The notes beneath the pieces are model-generated. The model saw only the letters and a program-made list of their open reading frames with translations, ran no database searches and had not been told where the DNA came from. Source: a virus. From it: a stretch of 28,081 nt of DNA. The translations under genes and the position numbers were made by a program. Shown piece after piece: positions 8,482 to 15,338 of the stretch (its first letter is position 1; each line of letters begins with the position of its first letter). The stretch covers positions 1 through 28,081 of IMG/VR virus record IMGVR_UViG_3300042469_000523, one strand, 5' to 3'.

Positions 8482-9125
8482 CTAAGAGTCAACAAGTCCG
8501 TCGATGTAACTAAGAAGGGAGTCAGGCACCATTTCCTGAATCTTCTGGGAGGTCATCGGCTCAAGTGTCCAGAGATTCGCTGCCTGCAAGGTGCAATGGT
8601 AATACTGCATTGCTCGGGACAAAGGGATCTCCCAAAGGATATGCCTTTCCGTCCAGCCGGTTTCCTTTGCAATGGCAAATACCGCGCTCGCCAGCCATCC
8701 GGGATTTAAGACTTTCCCGGCGGAACCTCTTCTTCGGTGGACTTATACTTGGATTCCACGCGCACCTCATTTGCCGAGATTTGATCGCCAATTTTATTCA
8801 CCTCGGCCAGCAGATCAGGAAGGTCGGCAAGGTCGATATTGAGGGAGAATTTCAACACTTCCGTTTCTGCGGTACCATTGGTGACAGCACGGATCACCTC
8901 ATCTTGAGGGGCTGACTGCATCCACACAAATGTAGAGATTTGCCTTTGAATCTCGCGCTCTGTTACTTCGGCTTGAGTCGCGCCTGTAAAAAGGCTGAGA
9001 TTCAGCAAGTAAGCCAACTGCAATGATCCATACGAAAAAGACCTCACATTGTATTTGGCGATCTTTTTGGTTTCTTGCTCAAGCATGCTGTGAGCTAGAG
9101 TGGTTTGGCGTTTGATTTCGTTCAT
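8482..9125 (-). CDS. Tail assembly chaperone G-T fusion made by -1 frameshift
   Basis: This is the extended chaperone expected to recruit tape measure and tail tube subunits. Ribosomes start at 9125, read 138 codons of the G frame and slip back one base on GGGAAAG (8718 to 8712). They then read 76 more codons to the TAG at 8482-8484, giving a 214-residue product. The T part reads VLNPGWLASAVFAIAKETGW, then ERHILWEIPLSRAMQYYHC, with the pattern of T-type segments (Trp, Pro-Leu, Ala, Tyr, His). It has no start codon of its own near its beginning, so it is made only as a fusion. The gene order (tube, G/G-T, tape measure) is the classical one. Confidence 0.85.
8706..9125 (-). CDS. Tail assembly chaperone G (unshifted product)
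   Basis: This 139-residue protein is the zero-frame product and stops with TAA at 8706-8708, directly after the slippery heptamer. It begins MNEIKRQTTLAHSMLEQETK and is mostly helical, with residues 40-85 (LAYLLNLSLFTGATQAE, EREIQRQISTFVW) resembling G-type chaperones. The C-terminus ends STEEEVPPGKS, where GGA AAG encodes the slip site. In lambda and relatives the shorter G greatly exceeds G-T, and the ratio matters for tail assembly. The gene begins 4 bases after the previous stop and has no SD. Confidence 0.8.
   Translation of the reverse strand: MNEIKRQTTLAHSMLEQETKKIAKYNVRSFSYGSLQLAYLLNLSLFTGATQAEVTEREIQRQISTFVWMQSAPQDEVIRAVTNGTAETEVLKFSLNIDLADLPDLLAEVNKIGDQISANEVRVESKYKSTEEEVPPGKS
8712..8718 (-). 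promoter_or_regulatory. Programmed -1 ribosomal frameshift site GGGAAAG
   Basis: On the minus strand the heptamer reads G GGA AAG in the chaperone frame, fitting the X XXY YYZ rule and identical to the slip site known from lambda G-T. The zero-frame stop follows one codon later and the -1 frame is open for 76 further codons. No strong stimulatory stem-loop is evident just downstream by eye. Confidence 0.85.
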
Positions 9126-9129
9126 AATT

Positions 9130-9597
9130 TTAGAATATCGAAAGGATCTTTTCGCGCTGGGCTTTGCTCTCTGGGTCGTTGCCTGATGGAACGATTGCGA
9201 GGCGCTTGCCCTTGCGGATCAGCAGCATCGGGCGCATGGTCTTGATCTTATCGACAAGCCGGTTGTAGGCGTCCGACATGGCGCGCATGTAGGCGATGGG
9301 GTGATCGGGGTTTTCCTCGCACCATTCCTGCGAATCAAATCGCTTTTGAAGCTCGACGAAGGTTAGTTCCTCCTCTTTATCGATCGGCGCGAACTTAACC
9401 TTCTTTGCACCATCCATCATCCAAGTGACCGTGCGCTTAGGATTGCCGCCGACATCTTCGATGGTGTCGGAAAACGCCTTTTCGGTACCAAACTCGCAGC
9501 CAGAGGCGATAGCAGCGGCAATCAACCGCGTGTTGCGGCTTTCAATGGGTGGCGTGTCGAAGTCGCGCACGATGGCGACCGTGGATCCTTGTCTCAT
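9130..9597 (-). CDS. Hypothetical tail-module protein, 155 aa
   Basis: A 155-residue protein of unknown function, encoded between the tail tube pair and the tail chaperones. It begins MRQGSTVAIVRDFDTPPIES and contains RNTRLIAAAIASGCEFG, a segment ending VTWMMDGAKKVKF, and a helical C-terminal half (ENPDHPIAYMRAMSDAYNRL) followed by a basic MLLIRKGKRLAIV strand. No domain is recognised. The ATG at 9597 lacks an SD. The placement suggests tail assembly rather than a virion enzyme, but nothing in the sequence proves it. Confidence 0.5.
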   Translation of the reverse strand: MRQGSTVAIVRDFDTPPIESRNTRLIAAAIASGCEFGTEKAFSDTIEDVGGNPKRTVTWMMDGAKKVKFAPIDKEEELTFVELQKRFDSQEWCEENPDHPIAYMRAMSDAYNRLVDKIKTMRPMLLIRKGKRLAIVPSGNDPESKAQREKILSIF

Positions 9598-9627
9598 GGT
9601 TGATTTTAGGTGGCTCTTACGAGCCGG

Positions 9628-9972
9628 TTATTGGACGATCGCTGCCGCGTCCGGGAAAACGGTGCCGCTGATCTCGAACTCGTTGAAATCGTCGTTTTTC
9701 TCGCTTAGTTTCACCGAGGTAATGACAGTCACACCACCAGTCGGAATGTAGTCGGGGATGTACCCAGAGGCACTCGTGTCACCGGCATCAACGCTGGTCG
9801 TGCCACGGCCTTTGACCGTGAACTCGTAGGTGGGGTCGAAAGTCTTGGCCGCGCCAAATCCGCCCTCTGTGGACATGATCATCTTCGACTCCATGTTTTT
9901 GGTCGACTCGACGCTCTCGATCAGTTCGGCGGTGACCGACTGAACTCCGATTTGGTTGAAAGTGATTGCCAT
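9628..9972 (-). CDS. Tail tube-like protein, second copy
   Basis: A 114-residue protein related to the product of 9985-10299. Both carry a conserved C-terminal beta region: here VTVITSVKLSEKNDDFNEFE, there VAMITSVKQSESNEDFPEFE, each followed by a short strand and the C-terminus. Position after the tail terminator and before the chaperones is that of the major tail tube protein of siphoviruses, which are small beta-barrel proteins. This copy has a longer loop (near residues 60-80, TSVDAGDTSASGY) than its twin. One copy may be the tube and the other a cap, spacer or specialised ring. The assignment rests on position and size. Confidence 0.6.
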   Translation of the reverse strand: MAITFNQIGVQSVTAELIESVESTKNMESKMIMSTEGGFGAAKTFDPTYEFTVKGRGTTSVDAGDTSASGYIPDYIPTGGVTVITSVKLSEKNDDFNEFEISGTVFPDAAAIVQ

Positions 9973-9984
9973 AGCTTTGAATGA

Positions 9985-10299
9985 TTAGATTTCGTCGTAG
10001 ATGGTCGCTTGGATCTCGAACTCGGGGAAATCCTCGTTGCTCTCGCTTTGCTTGACGGAGGTGATCATCGCTACGCCGAGGGCAACGGTGCCGGGTACGA
10101 CTGCTTCGATGTCGGCGTCGCCCTTGCCAGTGATTGTGACATTGCGCGTGATGAGCTTGCGCGGTCCGGCAAAGACGGTGACACCCTGCTCGTCGCGAAT
10201 GGTTGCAACCTCGACAGAGGAGTCCTTGCTCGACTCGCTCACATGTCCGGTGTTCGGAGAGAGGCCGTGTGTGTTATTGACTCCAAAAGTCGCTGCCAT
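9985..10299 (-). CDS. Tail tube-like protein, first copy
   Basis: A 104-residue protein beginning MAATFGVNNTHGLSPNTGHV, with beta-rich sequence (VTVFAGPRKLITRNVTITGK) and the SVKQSESNEDFPEFE block shared with the next gene. It probably forms or caps the non-contractile tail tube. Two paralogues occupy the slot normally held by one gene V-type protein. A 6-bp hairpin (ACACCC/GGGTGT) lies just upstream of the ATG at 10303-10318, and TTGAC lies about 22 bases upstream. No SD is seen. Confidence 0.6.
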   Translation of the reverse strand: MAATFGVNNTHGLSPNTGHVSESSKDSSVEVATIRDEQGVTVFAGPRKLITRNVTITGKGDADIEAVVPGTVALGVAMITSVKQSESNEDFPEFEIQATIYDEI

Positions 10300-10302
10300 G
10301 AT

Positions 10303-10318
10303 ACACCCGCGTGGGTGT
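10303..10318 (-). promoter_or_regulatory. Short hairpin ahead of tail tube-like gene
   Basis: The bases form a perfect 6-bp stem (ACACCC and GGGTGT) around a 4-base loop, four bases upstream of the ATG at 10299. A related but imperfect sequence lies upstream of the protease gene near 13627-13640. Such a structure right next to the start could limit ribosome access. It is also short enough to be chance. Confidence 0.3.
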
Positions 10319-10323
10319 CAACT

Positions 10324-10722
10324 TCACAAGCGGGTGACGCCGATGAGTGCCTCGATCGAAGTGACCCAGCGGCCATCGTCGGACACAGCGGCGGTGTGAT
10401 TGGTGATGTGGAATCCGCGCACCTCGATAGCGGTGATGCTGAGGCTCTGGGCTGAAGGCAGCGGCTCGGTGAAGGCATCTCTAACATCATCCACAATGTC
10501 CATGTGAGCGCTGCGGGTGCTTCCGTCTGCCGGTGATGATATGGAGACCTTGACCGTGGCTTTATAGAGGCTGCCGACGACGCCTTCCACCTGGTCAGCG
10601 AGTACCAGAACGGCGTGCGATTCTGGCGTGCGGACATCCGAGCTGGTGCCGGTGAAGACCTCGATGTCATTGCCGAGGTTGCCGACGAGCTCGGCGAGAT
10701 AGTCTTCGATGTGTTGGTTCAT
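10324..10722 (-). CDS. Tail terminator / tail completion protein
   Basis: A 132-residue protein with the size, position and pattern of tail terminator proteins, which cap the tube and dock it to the head. It begins MNQHIEDYLAELVGNLGNDI, a helix, followed by HAVLVLADQ, VVGSLYKATVKVSISSPADG, a helix and VTSIEALIGVTRL at the C-terminus. The alternation of an N-terminal helix, long strands carrying a loop, a helix and a final strand matches the alpha/beta fold known for gpU- and gp17-type proteins. It lies between the head-tail joining protein and the tube proteins, as expected. The ATG at 10722 has a CA-rich leader without an SD. Confidence 0.6.
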   Translation of the reverse strand: MNQHIEDYLAELVGNLGNDIEVFTGTSSDVRTPESHAVLVLADQVEGVVGSLYKATVKVSISSPADGSTRSAHMDIVDDVRDAFTEPLPSAQSLSITAIEVRGFHITNHTAAVSDDGRWVTSIEALIGVTRL

Positions 10723-10731
10723 GGTGAAAAA

Positions 10732-11040
10732 TTAGCGGCGGGCAACGCGGTACTCGATGACGCCTGCGCCGGGCTTGAGCATGATCTCTTCGACCTTGTA
10801 GCGCAGATCACCGATGGTCATCGCGCTGTTTTGAGCTGGCGCTGGACTAGGCAAATTGGCGACCAGCATGCGGACGGTGAGTGATCCATCTTGGGAGAAA
10901 CCTCCTTCTTCGAGGTCGATCTGAACGCCACCCATCGAGATCGCGGCGAGGTACTCCTCTTCACCGATGGTGATTGGTACGCCGATGTCATCGAGGATCG
11001 ATGCGAATGCCTCGGCGGCGGCTTCTTGAATTAGGTTCAC
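10732..11040 (-). CDS. Head-tail joining protein, gpFII-like position
   Basis: A 102-residue protein that probably joins head and tail. It starts with GTG (MNLIQEAAAEAFASILDDIG), giving an N-terminal helix, followed by small beta strands (PITIGEEEYLAAISMGG, LTVRMLVANL, LRYKVEEIMLK) and a short basic C-terminus. Length and place between capsid and tail terminator fit the small beta-barrel joining proteins such as lambda gpFII. It is the first gene after the intra-operon terminator, so its expression may depend on read-through. Identification rests on position and secondary-structure pattern. Confidence 0.5.
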   Translation of the reverse strand: MNLIQEAAAEAFASILDDIGVPITIGEEEYLAAISMGGVQIDLEEGGFSQDGSLTVRMLVANLPSPAPAQNSAMTIGDLRYKVEEIMLKPGAGVIEYRVARR

Positions 11041-11057
11041 GCTTCACGCGCGGCGTC

Positions 11058-11094
11058 AAAAAAGCCCCACCCGGAAATTTCCAGATGGGGCTTT
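11058..11094 (-). terminator. Rho-independent terminator inside the late operon
   Basis: On the minus strand AAAGCCCCATCTGGAAA pairs with TTTCCGGGTGGGGCTTT over 17 bp, with two G-U pairs and almost no loop, followed by six T residues. It lies between the gpFI-position gene and the first head-tail joining gene, so it would reduce transcription of tail genes relative to capsid genes unless read through or antiterminated. The stem is also A/T-flanked, so it could terminate weakly in the other direction. Confidence 0.8.
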
Positions 11095-11121
11095 CTCCTT
11101 AGACGCTACCAATGAAACAAA

Positions 11122-11379
11122 TTACTTCTTGGCCTTCTTCGGCTCGGGGGTCTCTGCGGCTTCCGGCTCGATCGGCTCGATCACTGCGGCGGCTGCTTTT
11201 TTCGCATACCGCTTGAGCGTGTCACCATTCGACCAGATTTGCACCTCATCAGCACCACCGAAATCGCCGGTCACTTTCGCGGCCTTGAAATCGGCAAGCT
11301 GGTCGGCCAGCGTCACACTCGGAAGGTGCTTGACCTTCCAAGTGTCGCCATTGCGGGTTAGTGTGATGGCGCGGCGCAT
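11122..11379 (-). CDS. Small head protein in gpFI position, 85 aa
   Basis: An 85-residue protein encoded directly after the major capsid gene, 2 bases beyond its stop. It begins MRRAITLTRNGDTWKVKHLP, has a segment EVQIWSNGDTLKRYAKKAAA and ends in a low-complexity tail rich in Ala, Glu, Pro and Lys. In lambda this place holds gpFI, a small accessory of DNA packaging with an extended charged part. The resemblance here is one of position and composition only. It could also be a capsid decoration or head completion protein. Confidence 0.45.
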   Translation of the reverse strand: MRRAITLTRNGDTWKVKHLPSVTLADQLADFKAAKVTGDFGGADEVQIWSNGDTLKRYAKKAAAAVIEPIEPEAAETPEPKKAKK

Positions 11380-11381
11380 GA

Positions 11382-12287
11382 TTAGGCGGAGACGATCCGT
11401 TTGAGGGCTGCGGCGTGGCCGAGGGCGAAACCATAGTTGACCTCGATGACCGATTTCTCGGTGTCGGTGTCAGGGTCACCCCATGAGCGGTACTCGATGG
11501 TGAGGCCGGTCTCTGGGTCGGTGACGGTCTCGTAGTTGGTGAGGCTGGCGCGGACACCCGAGGAAGGAGTCACGGGCGAGAATGCCACGAGGATCGCTTC
11601 TGGGAGTGCCACCATGCCGACGAGGTTCTGCGAGTTGCCGGGGATGAGGTTGGTGCCGATGACATTGAAGCCAGCGATGCTTGGAAGCAGGCCGTTTTGG
11701 ATCGCCGAGGCGGTGCCAACTGCGGCTGCGTTCTTGATGCCGGCGTCCTTGAGCAGCGCGCCTTCGTAGGCGTTGTCGAGGATCATCGTGCGGCTCGATT
11801 TTGCCCACTTGGCTTGGTCGAGTGCGGTCTTGATCGTGATGACATCATCCGAATCAAACGCGGAGGCCGCGCTGGTAAGGACAGGTGCGCCGTAGTTGGC
11901 GGCCGTCACAACACCGAGGATGTCCTTGATGATGTCTTCGGCGAGCTTGCGACCCTTCAGGAAACCGAGTTGCTCGGGGTTGAAGTAGGGTTGGCGAGCG
12001 AGTTCGCTGGAGGTGAAGGAAAGCGCTTGATACTTGCGCTTGTTGACGGTGATTTCGCGGCTGTTGATCGCATTCGTGTCGCTGAATGCGTAGGTGCCGT
12101 TGAAATCGACGGTGGCGTCCGTTGCCAATGGGAAGAAAGGCACGGAAACTTTGTCAGTGCCTTGAAGCGGGACCGAGTTGTACACGGTGCTGAAGGCATT
12201 GATGGGAAGAAGCGCCTCGCGAAGTGCAACAAGCGCACTGTCGAGGACGACATTCAGTTTGAGTTCATTGCTGATGGTGGTTGCCAT
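11382..12287 (-). CDS. Major capsid protein
   Basis: A 301-residue protein that very probably forms the icosahedral head. It begins MATTISNELKLNVVLDSALV and contains VPLQGTDKVSVPFFPLATDA, a hydrophobic helical centre (LARQPYFNPEQLGFLKGRKL, then IIKDILGVVTAANYG) and a C-terminal VIEVNYGFALGHAAALKRIV. The TMILDNAYEGALLKD and LLPSIAGFNVIGTNLIP segments are of the kind seen in the P-domain and A-domain of HK97-fold coat proteins. Gene order (portal, protease, coat) supports the call. No large cleavable delta domain precedes the mature-looking N-terminus, so scaffolding probably comes from the fused protease-scaffold gene upstream. The ATG has a CA-rich SD-less leader. Confidence 0.8.
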   Translation of the reverse strand: MATTISNELKLNVVLDSALVALREALLPINAFSTVYNSVPLQGTDKVSVPFFPLATDATVDFNGTYAFSDTNAINSREITVNKRKYQALSFTSSELARQPYFNPEQLGFLKGRKLAEDIIKDILGVVTAANYGAPVLTSAASAFDSDDVITIKTALDQAKWAKSSRTMILDNAYEGALLKDAGIKNAAAVGTASAIQNGLLPSIAGFNVIGTNLIPGNSQNLVGMVALPEAILVAFSPVTPSSGVRASLTNYETVTDPETGLTIEYRSWGDPDTDTEKSVIEVNYGFALGHAAALKRIVSA

Positions 12288-12334
12288 GATGATTGGATGA
12301 GTTCGTTGTGGTTAATTCGGGTTGGTTTTTGGTT

Positions 12335-12793
12335 TCAAAGTTTGGCCGCGTGGGCTTCGAGTTCCTTGCGGTGAGCCCTGAAAATTCGGGTTTTCTCTGC
12401 GCCAGAAGCGTTCTTCCACTGGTCGTAGATGCTCTCGCTGCTCTGTGCGTCCGGTGAGACATTCACGGGTGCGCTGGAGCTGCGGCTGGCGATGGCGGCG
12501 GCCTTGGCGGCTACTGCTTCATCGATGGAAAGTTGGTTGGCCTTCAGTGCGGCGATCTCGCCTTGCAGCGATGCCAGAGTTGCCTTGAGGTCGCCGATGA
12601 TCTCGGTGGCGGACTCTTCCTTGGGCTCCTCAGCAGGCGCGCTTTCGGTTTCGCCTTCTGGTGCGGATTCAGGAGCTGCCTCTTGCTCACCTTCCGGTGC
12701 GGATGGGGCGGCTTCGTTTGCGATTTCCGCAACAACGGGCTCGACCGATGCGACGACTTCTTCGGATGGGGTGCTGGCGACTTGTTCGCTCAT
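12335..12793 (-). CDS. Possible separate scaffold protein from an internal start (Nu3-like)
   Basis: In lambda the scaffold is also made alone from an internal start within the protease gene. Here Met278 (ATG at 12791-12793) stands exactly at the junction between protease and scaffold regions, and GGAAG lies 5 bases upstream at 12799-12803. Initiation there would give a 152-residue protein: an acidic disordered half, a coiled coil and a basic coat-binding tail. Initiation is inferred from this arrangement. Confidence 0.5.
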   Translation of the reverse strand: MSEQVASTPSEEVVASVEPVVAEIANEAAPSAPEGEQEAAPESAPEGETESAPAEEPKEESATEIIGDLKATLASLQGEIAALKANQLSIDEAVAAKAAAIASRSSSAPVNVSPDAQSSESIYDQWKNASGAEKTRIFRAHRKELEAHAAKL

Positions 12794-13624
12794 GCCATCT
12801 TCCGCAGTGTCAACTGCGCGAAGCGGAGAGGATCCGGCTTTGCCTGCTTGCGAAGCACTGCGCACCACGGTGGCGAGGCCCAGCGACTCGGCTTGCGGGC
12901 CGTAGAATGTCTGCCCTTGCATCGCCTCGGCGGGGATCTTCCGACCTTGGCGCGTGACGGCGGATTTGAACTCGCCGAAGACTTGATCGATGCGCTCTTG
13001 GATCAACTCGCGTTGCGACTCGGTGAGCGAGGTGCCAGGGAAACCAGCGGCCTTGAACTTGCCGGTGGTGAAAAGTTCGACCTTCACGCCGAGCATCTCC
13101 GCGCGTTTGCTCTGATCGATGTGCGGGACCATCACGCCGATGGATCCGACCGATGCCGAGCGTGTCATCGAGATGCTGGTCGCTTGCGATCCGAGCCAGT
13201 AGGCGGCGGATGCCATCGTTCCGGAGGTGTGCGCACGCACCGGCTTGACCTTGCTGGCTTCGTAGATTGCATCGGCGGCCTCGGGGGTACCGCGAACGGT
13301 TCCGCCAGGAGAGTCGATGTTGAGGACGATCGATGTGACCGCTGGATCAGCGGCGGCGCTTTCAACGGTGGAGCGGACTTCATCGAGACTCGTCGCCCCG
13401 AGCATCACGCGATCGAACTCGTCGGTGGTCGGAAGGAGCGGTCCGGTGATCGAGATTGTGGCGACGCCATCGGCGACGCTCATGATCGACTGCGGTGCAT
13501 CGCTCTGCGGGAGCGTGAAGAGTTTGCCGGCAGCCATGTCCATGGCCAAACCGATGATGCCGTCCATTGCCTCCGGGGCGATGGCCCACGGCTCCTGTGT
13601 CAAAATGAGATCGCGTGCGTTCAC
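12335..13624 (-). CDS. S49-family head maturation protease with C-terminal scaffold region
   Basis: A 429-residue protein. Residues 45-255 form a ClpP/SppA-fold serine protease of the S49 family used by lambda-like phages to mature the prohead. The oxyanion region NIDSPGGTV is at 103-110, the likely nucleophile Ser139 lies in GTMASAAYW, and the likely base lysine is in GKFKAAG (Lys191). Residues 278-429 are rich in Glu, Ala, Pro and Ser, then form a coiled-coil segment (near 345-375) and a basic C-terminus (TRIFRAHRKELEAHAAKL), which is the layout of an internal scaffold like lambda C/Nu3. The start is GTG, with TTGAC 19 bases upstream and no SD. Confidence 0.85.
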   Translation of the reverse strand: MNARDLILTQEPWAIAPEAMDGIIGLAMDMAAGKLFTLPQSDAPQSIMSVADGVATISITGPLLPTTDEFDRVMLGATSLDEVRSTVESAAADPAVTSIVLNIDSPGGTVRGTPEAADAIYEASKVKPVRAHTSGTMASAAYWLGSQATSISMTRSASVGSIGVMVPHIDQSKRAEMLGVKVELFTTGKFKAAGFPGTSLTESQRELIQERIDQVFGEFKSAVTRQGRKIPAEAMQGQTFYGPQAESLGLATVVRSASQAGKAGSSPLRAVDTAEDGMSEQVASTPSEEVVASVEPVVAEIANEAAPSAPEGEQEAAPESAPEGETESAPAEEPKEESATEIIGDLKATLASLQGEIAALKANQLSIDEAVAAKAAAIASRSSSAPVNVSPDAQSSESIYDQWKNASGAEKTRIFRAHRKELEAHAAKL

Positions 13625-13650
13625 GCACCGCGTGGGGTGTCAATTCCCCA

Positions 13651-15075
13651 TCACTTCGCAGGACCAGTCGGCGCTTCGACTGGCGGGGTGGCAACTCCCG
13701 ATGCAAACAGCATCTGAAGTGGGATGTCGTATTTCTTGGCGAGTTCTTGAAGGTGCGCGATGTCGCGAGCTCGGCGTTCGGCCTCTTCCTCGAAGTCCAT
13801 GCCCAGCTCGGCGAAGTGATCGGACAAGGTCTTGAGACCGGCCTTCACATCCTCGCGGTTTTGCAGCGACTCCCGACCGGCATCGACGGTCACCCTGCGT
13901 GGTGTGACCACGGATATTTTCCACCATCCTGCAATCAGCGGGATCTCGCCACGAGTGATGGCATCGCCAATGACGAATTTCCAGACAGGCGTGAGAAAGC
14001 GGCGGATGAGGATGTTTTGCCTGTGGGAGAATCGGCGATCGGCCTTGGCCACGACCATGCGGACGCCAGCGCCGCCGATCTTGCTTGAATCTGCGGTGAA
14101 CTCGTATGGCACCACACCAAGCGCCGAATCGCGGCGAAGGTGATCGAGGAATCCGGTAAAAGTGGGCGATGGGCGGTTGGACTCGAAGGGTTTGAGTTCT
14201 TCTCCCGGCTTGAGCGCGACCCACTTGCCGCCGACGATCTTTTGCAATGCAGTCGGGTCACTGTGTGGATTGTCCTCGGCCTTGCCTGAGTCAATATCCA
14301 GTCCGCCAAAGCCATCATTGCTGTCGATCTCGCCATTCTGCGTGGTGATCGCGAACGATTTGTCGGCATGATCTTTGAGTGCGTGCTTTTCGAGCGCGAG
14401 CAATTCCATCTCATCCCGGATGTGATTGATCGAATGTGCCAGTGATGGCACTCCCCGAGCCGATGATGCGCGCTCTGGGTCAAAGATATGGAGCACCGAG
14501 TAGGCCGGAAGCTCGATGAAAGTGCCGTCATCCTGGCGCACATTGTACGAAACTGGGCGGCCATAGCCGTCGAAACGGATGCCATCGACCGTGCCGTCGT
14601 TGTTCCCACCACTCACGCGGTGGCTTTCGATGAGTTGGATGACCGGCCGCCCTTCGACGCGGGTAAGATGGACGAAAATATCACCGTCTTCGTCGATCGC
14701 GCGGCAGATGAGCATTTCGCACTCGGAAAGGGAGAATCGTCCCGTCACCTCGCACTGATTCGACCATTCTTCCCAGTAGTCGAGCGCGCCGGCAATCCAT
14801 TCGCGGTCTTCGGTCTTGGGTTGGATCTTGAGACCATCGCCGACCGAGTAGACGGCCATGTCGAAGACCATTTCGCGGGCAAACCCGCTGTTTTTCATCA
14901 AGTACCGGCTGCCTTTGATGAGTTCGTTGCGTACCAGTGGCGTCGCCTCCTTGCGGTGGTCTTGCGGAGCTGCGGCGGGCAGGCGTTGGCGAACCGGTGA
15001 TGGGTTGACGCTCTCGTAGGGCGACCATCCAAAGGCTAAAGCGGCGGACTTGGTGATTTTTTGCAGCAGGTTCAT
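13651..15075 (-). CDS. Portal protein, lambda gpB family
   Basis: A 474-residue portal protein of the lambda family, forming the ring through which DNA enters the head. The start at 15075 (MNLLQKITKSAALAFGW) is chosen because it lies one base after the TAA of the gpW-like gene; an upstream extension would overlap that gene out of frame. Family features include LIKGSRYLMKNSGFAREMVF near residue 50, CRAIDEDGDIFVHLT near 120, IQLIESHRVSGGNNDG near 140, the SVLHIFDPERASSARGVPSL segment near 190, and an internal helix rich in Glu and Leu (INHIRDEMELLALEKHALK). Length is close to the usual 480-530. The C-terminus is short and Pro-rich. Confidence 0.9.
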   Translation of the reverse strand: MNLLQKITKSAALAFGWSPYESVNPSPVRQRLPAAAPQDHRKEATPLVRNELIKGSRYLMKNSGFAREMVFDMAVYSVGDGLKIQPKTEDREWIAGALDYWEEWSNQCEVTGRFSLSECEMLICRAIDEDGDIFVHLTRVEGRPVIQLIESHRVSGGNNDGTVDGIRFDGYGRPVSYNVRQDDGTFIELPAYSVLHIFDPERASSARGVPSLAHSINHIRDEMELLALEKHALKDHADKSFAITTQNGEIDSNDGFGGLDIDSGKAEDNPHSDPTALQKIVGGKWVALKPGEELKPFESNRPSPTFTGFLDHLRRDSALGVVPYEFTADSSKIGGAGVRMVVAKADRRFSHRQNILIRRFLTPVWKFVIGDAITRGEIPLIAGWWKISVVTPRRVTVDAGRESLQNREDVKAGLKTLSDHFAELGMDFEEEAERRARDIAHLQELAKKYDIPLQMLFASGVATPPVEAPTGPAK

Positions 15076-15076
15076 G

Positions 15077-15322
15077 TTAGAAAATACCGGCAGTTGACTG
15101 ACAGGTGCGGCGGGTCTTGCCGTAGGTGATCGGGTCGAGCTTGCGGAGAGCGTGCTGGCAGGCCGCGATGATCTCTTTGGTGTCATCGAGGCGCTTGTAT
15201 GTGATCTGCGATCCCGACTCCTGGAAGCTGATCATGAGCTTCTTGAGTGTCTTTTTGTTCTCTTCGAGGATCTCGACCACCTCTTCGGTGGAAAAACCTG
15301 TCGTCATGTCGAGGGCCGCCAT
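15077..15322 (-). CDS. Head completion / connector protein, gpW-like
   Basis: A small protein between the large terminase and portal, the place of lambda gpW, which is 68 residues. The open frame could start much earlier, but that part overlaps the terminase gene; the ATG at 15322 gives 81 residues (MAALDMTTGFSTEEVVEILE). A helix follows (EVVEILEENKKTLKKLMISF), then QITYKRLDDTKEIIAACQHA, matching the gpW pattern of a helix, a short hairpin with a Ser/Tyr-rich turn, and a second helix. Its stop is one base before the portal ATG, so the two are translationally coupled. ATG 15307 is an alternative start. Confidence 0.65.
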   Translation of the reverse strand: MAALDMTTGFSTEEVVEILEENKKTLKKLMISFQESGSQITYKRLDDTKEIIAACQHALRKLDPITYGKTRRTCQSTAGIF

Positions 15323-15338
15323 GCCCTCTGACAAGTTG

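Noticed and set aside
12533-13717. 394-codon plus-strand frame opposite the protease gene
   Set aside because: It is antisense to a clear S49 protease/scaffold gene. Its composition is that of a shadow frame in high-GC DNA and it has no domain.
15076-15186. Longer N-terminus for the portal (frame open from 15186)
   Set aside because: It overlaps the gpW-like gene out of frame and is Ser/Thr/Pro-rich. The ATG at 15075 sits one base after the gpW-like stop.
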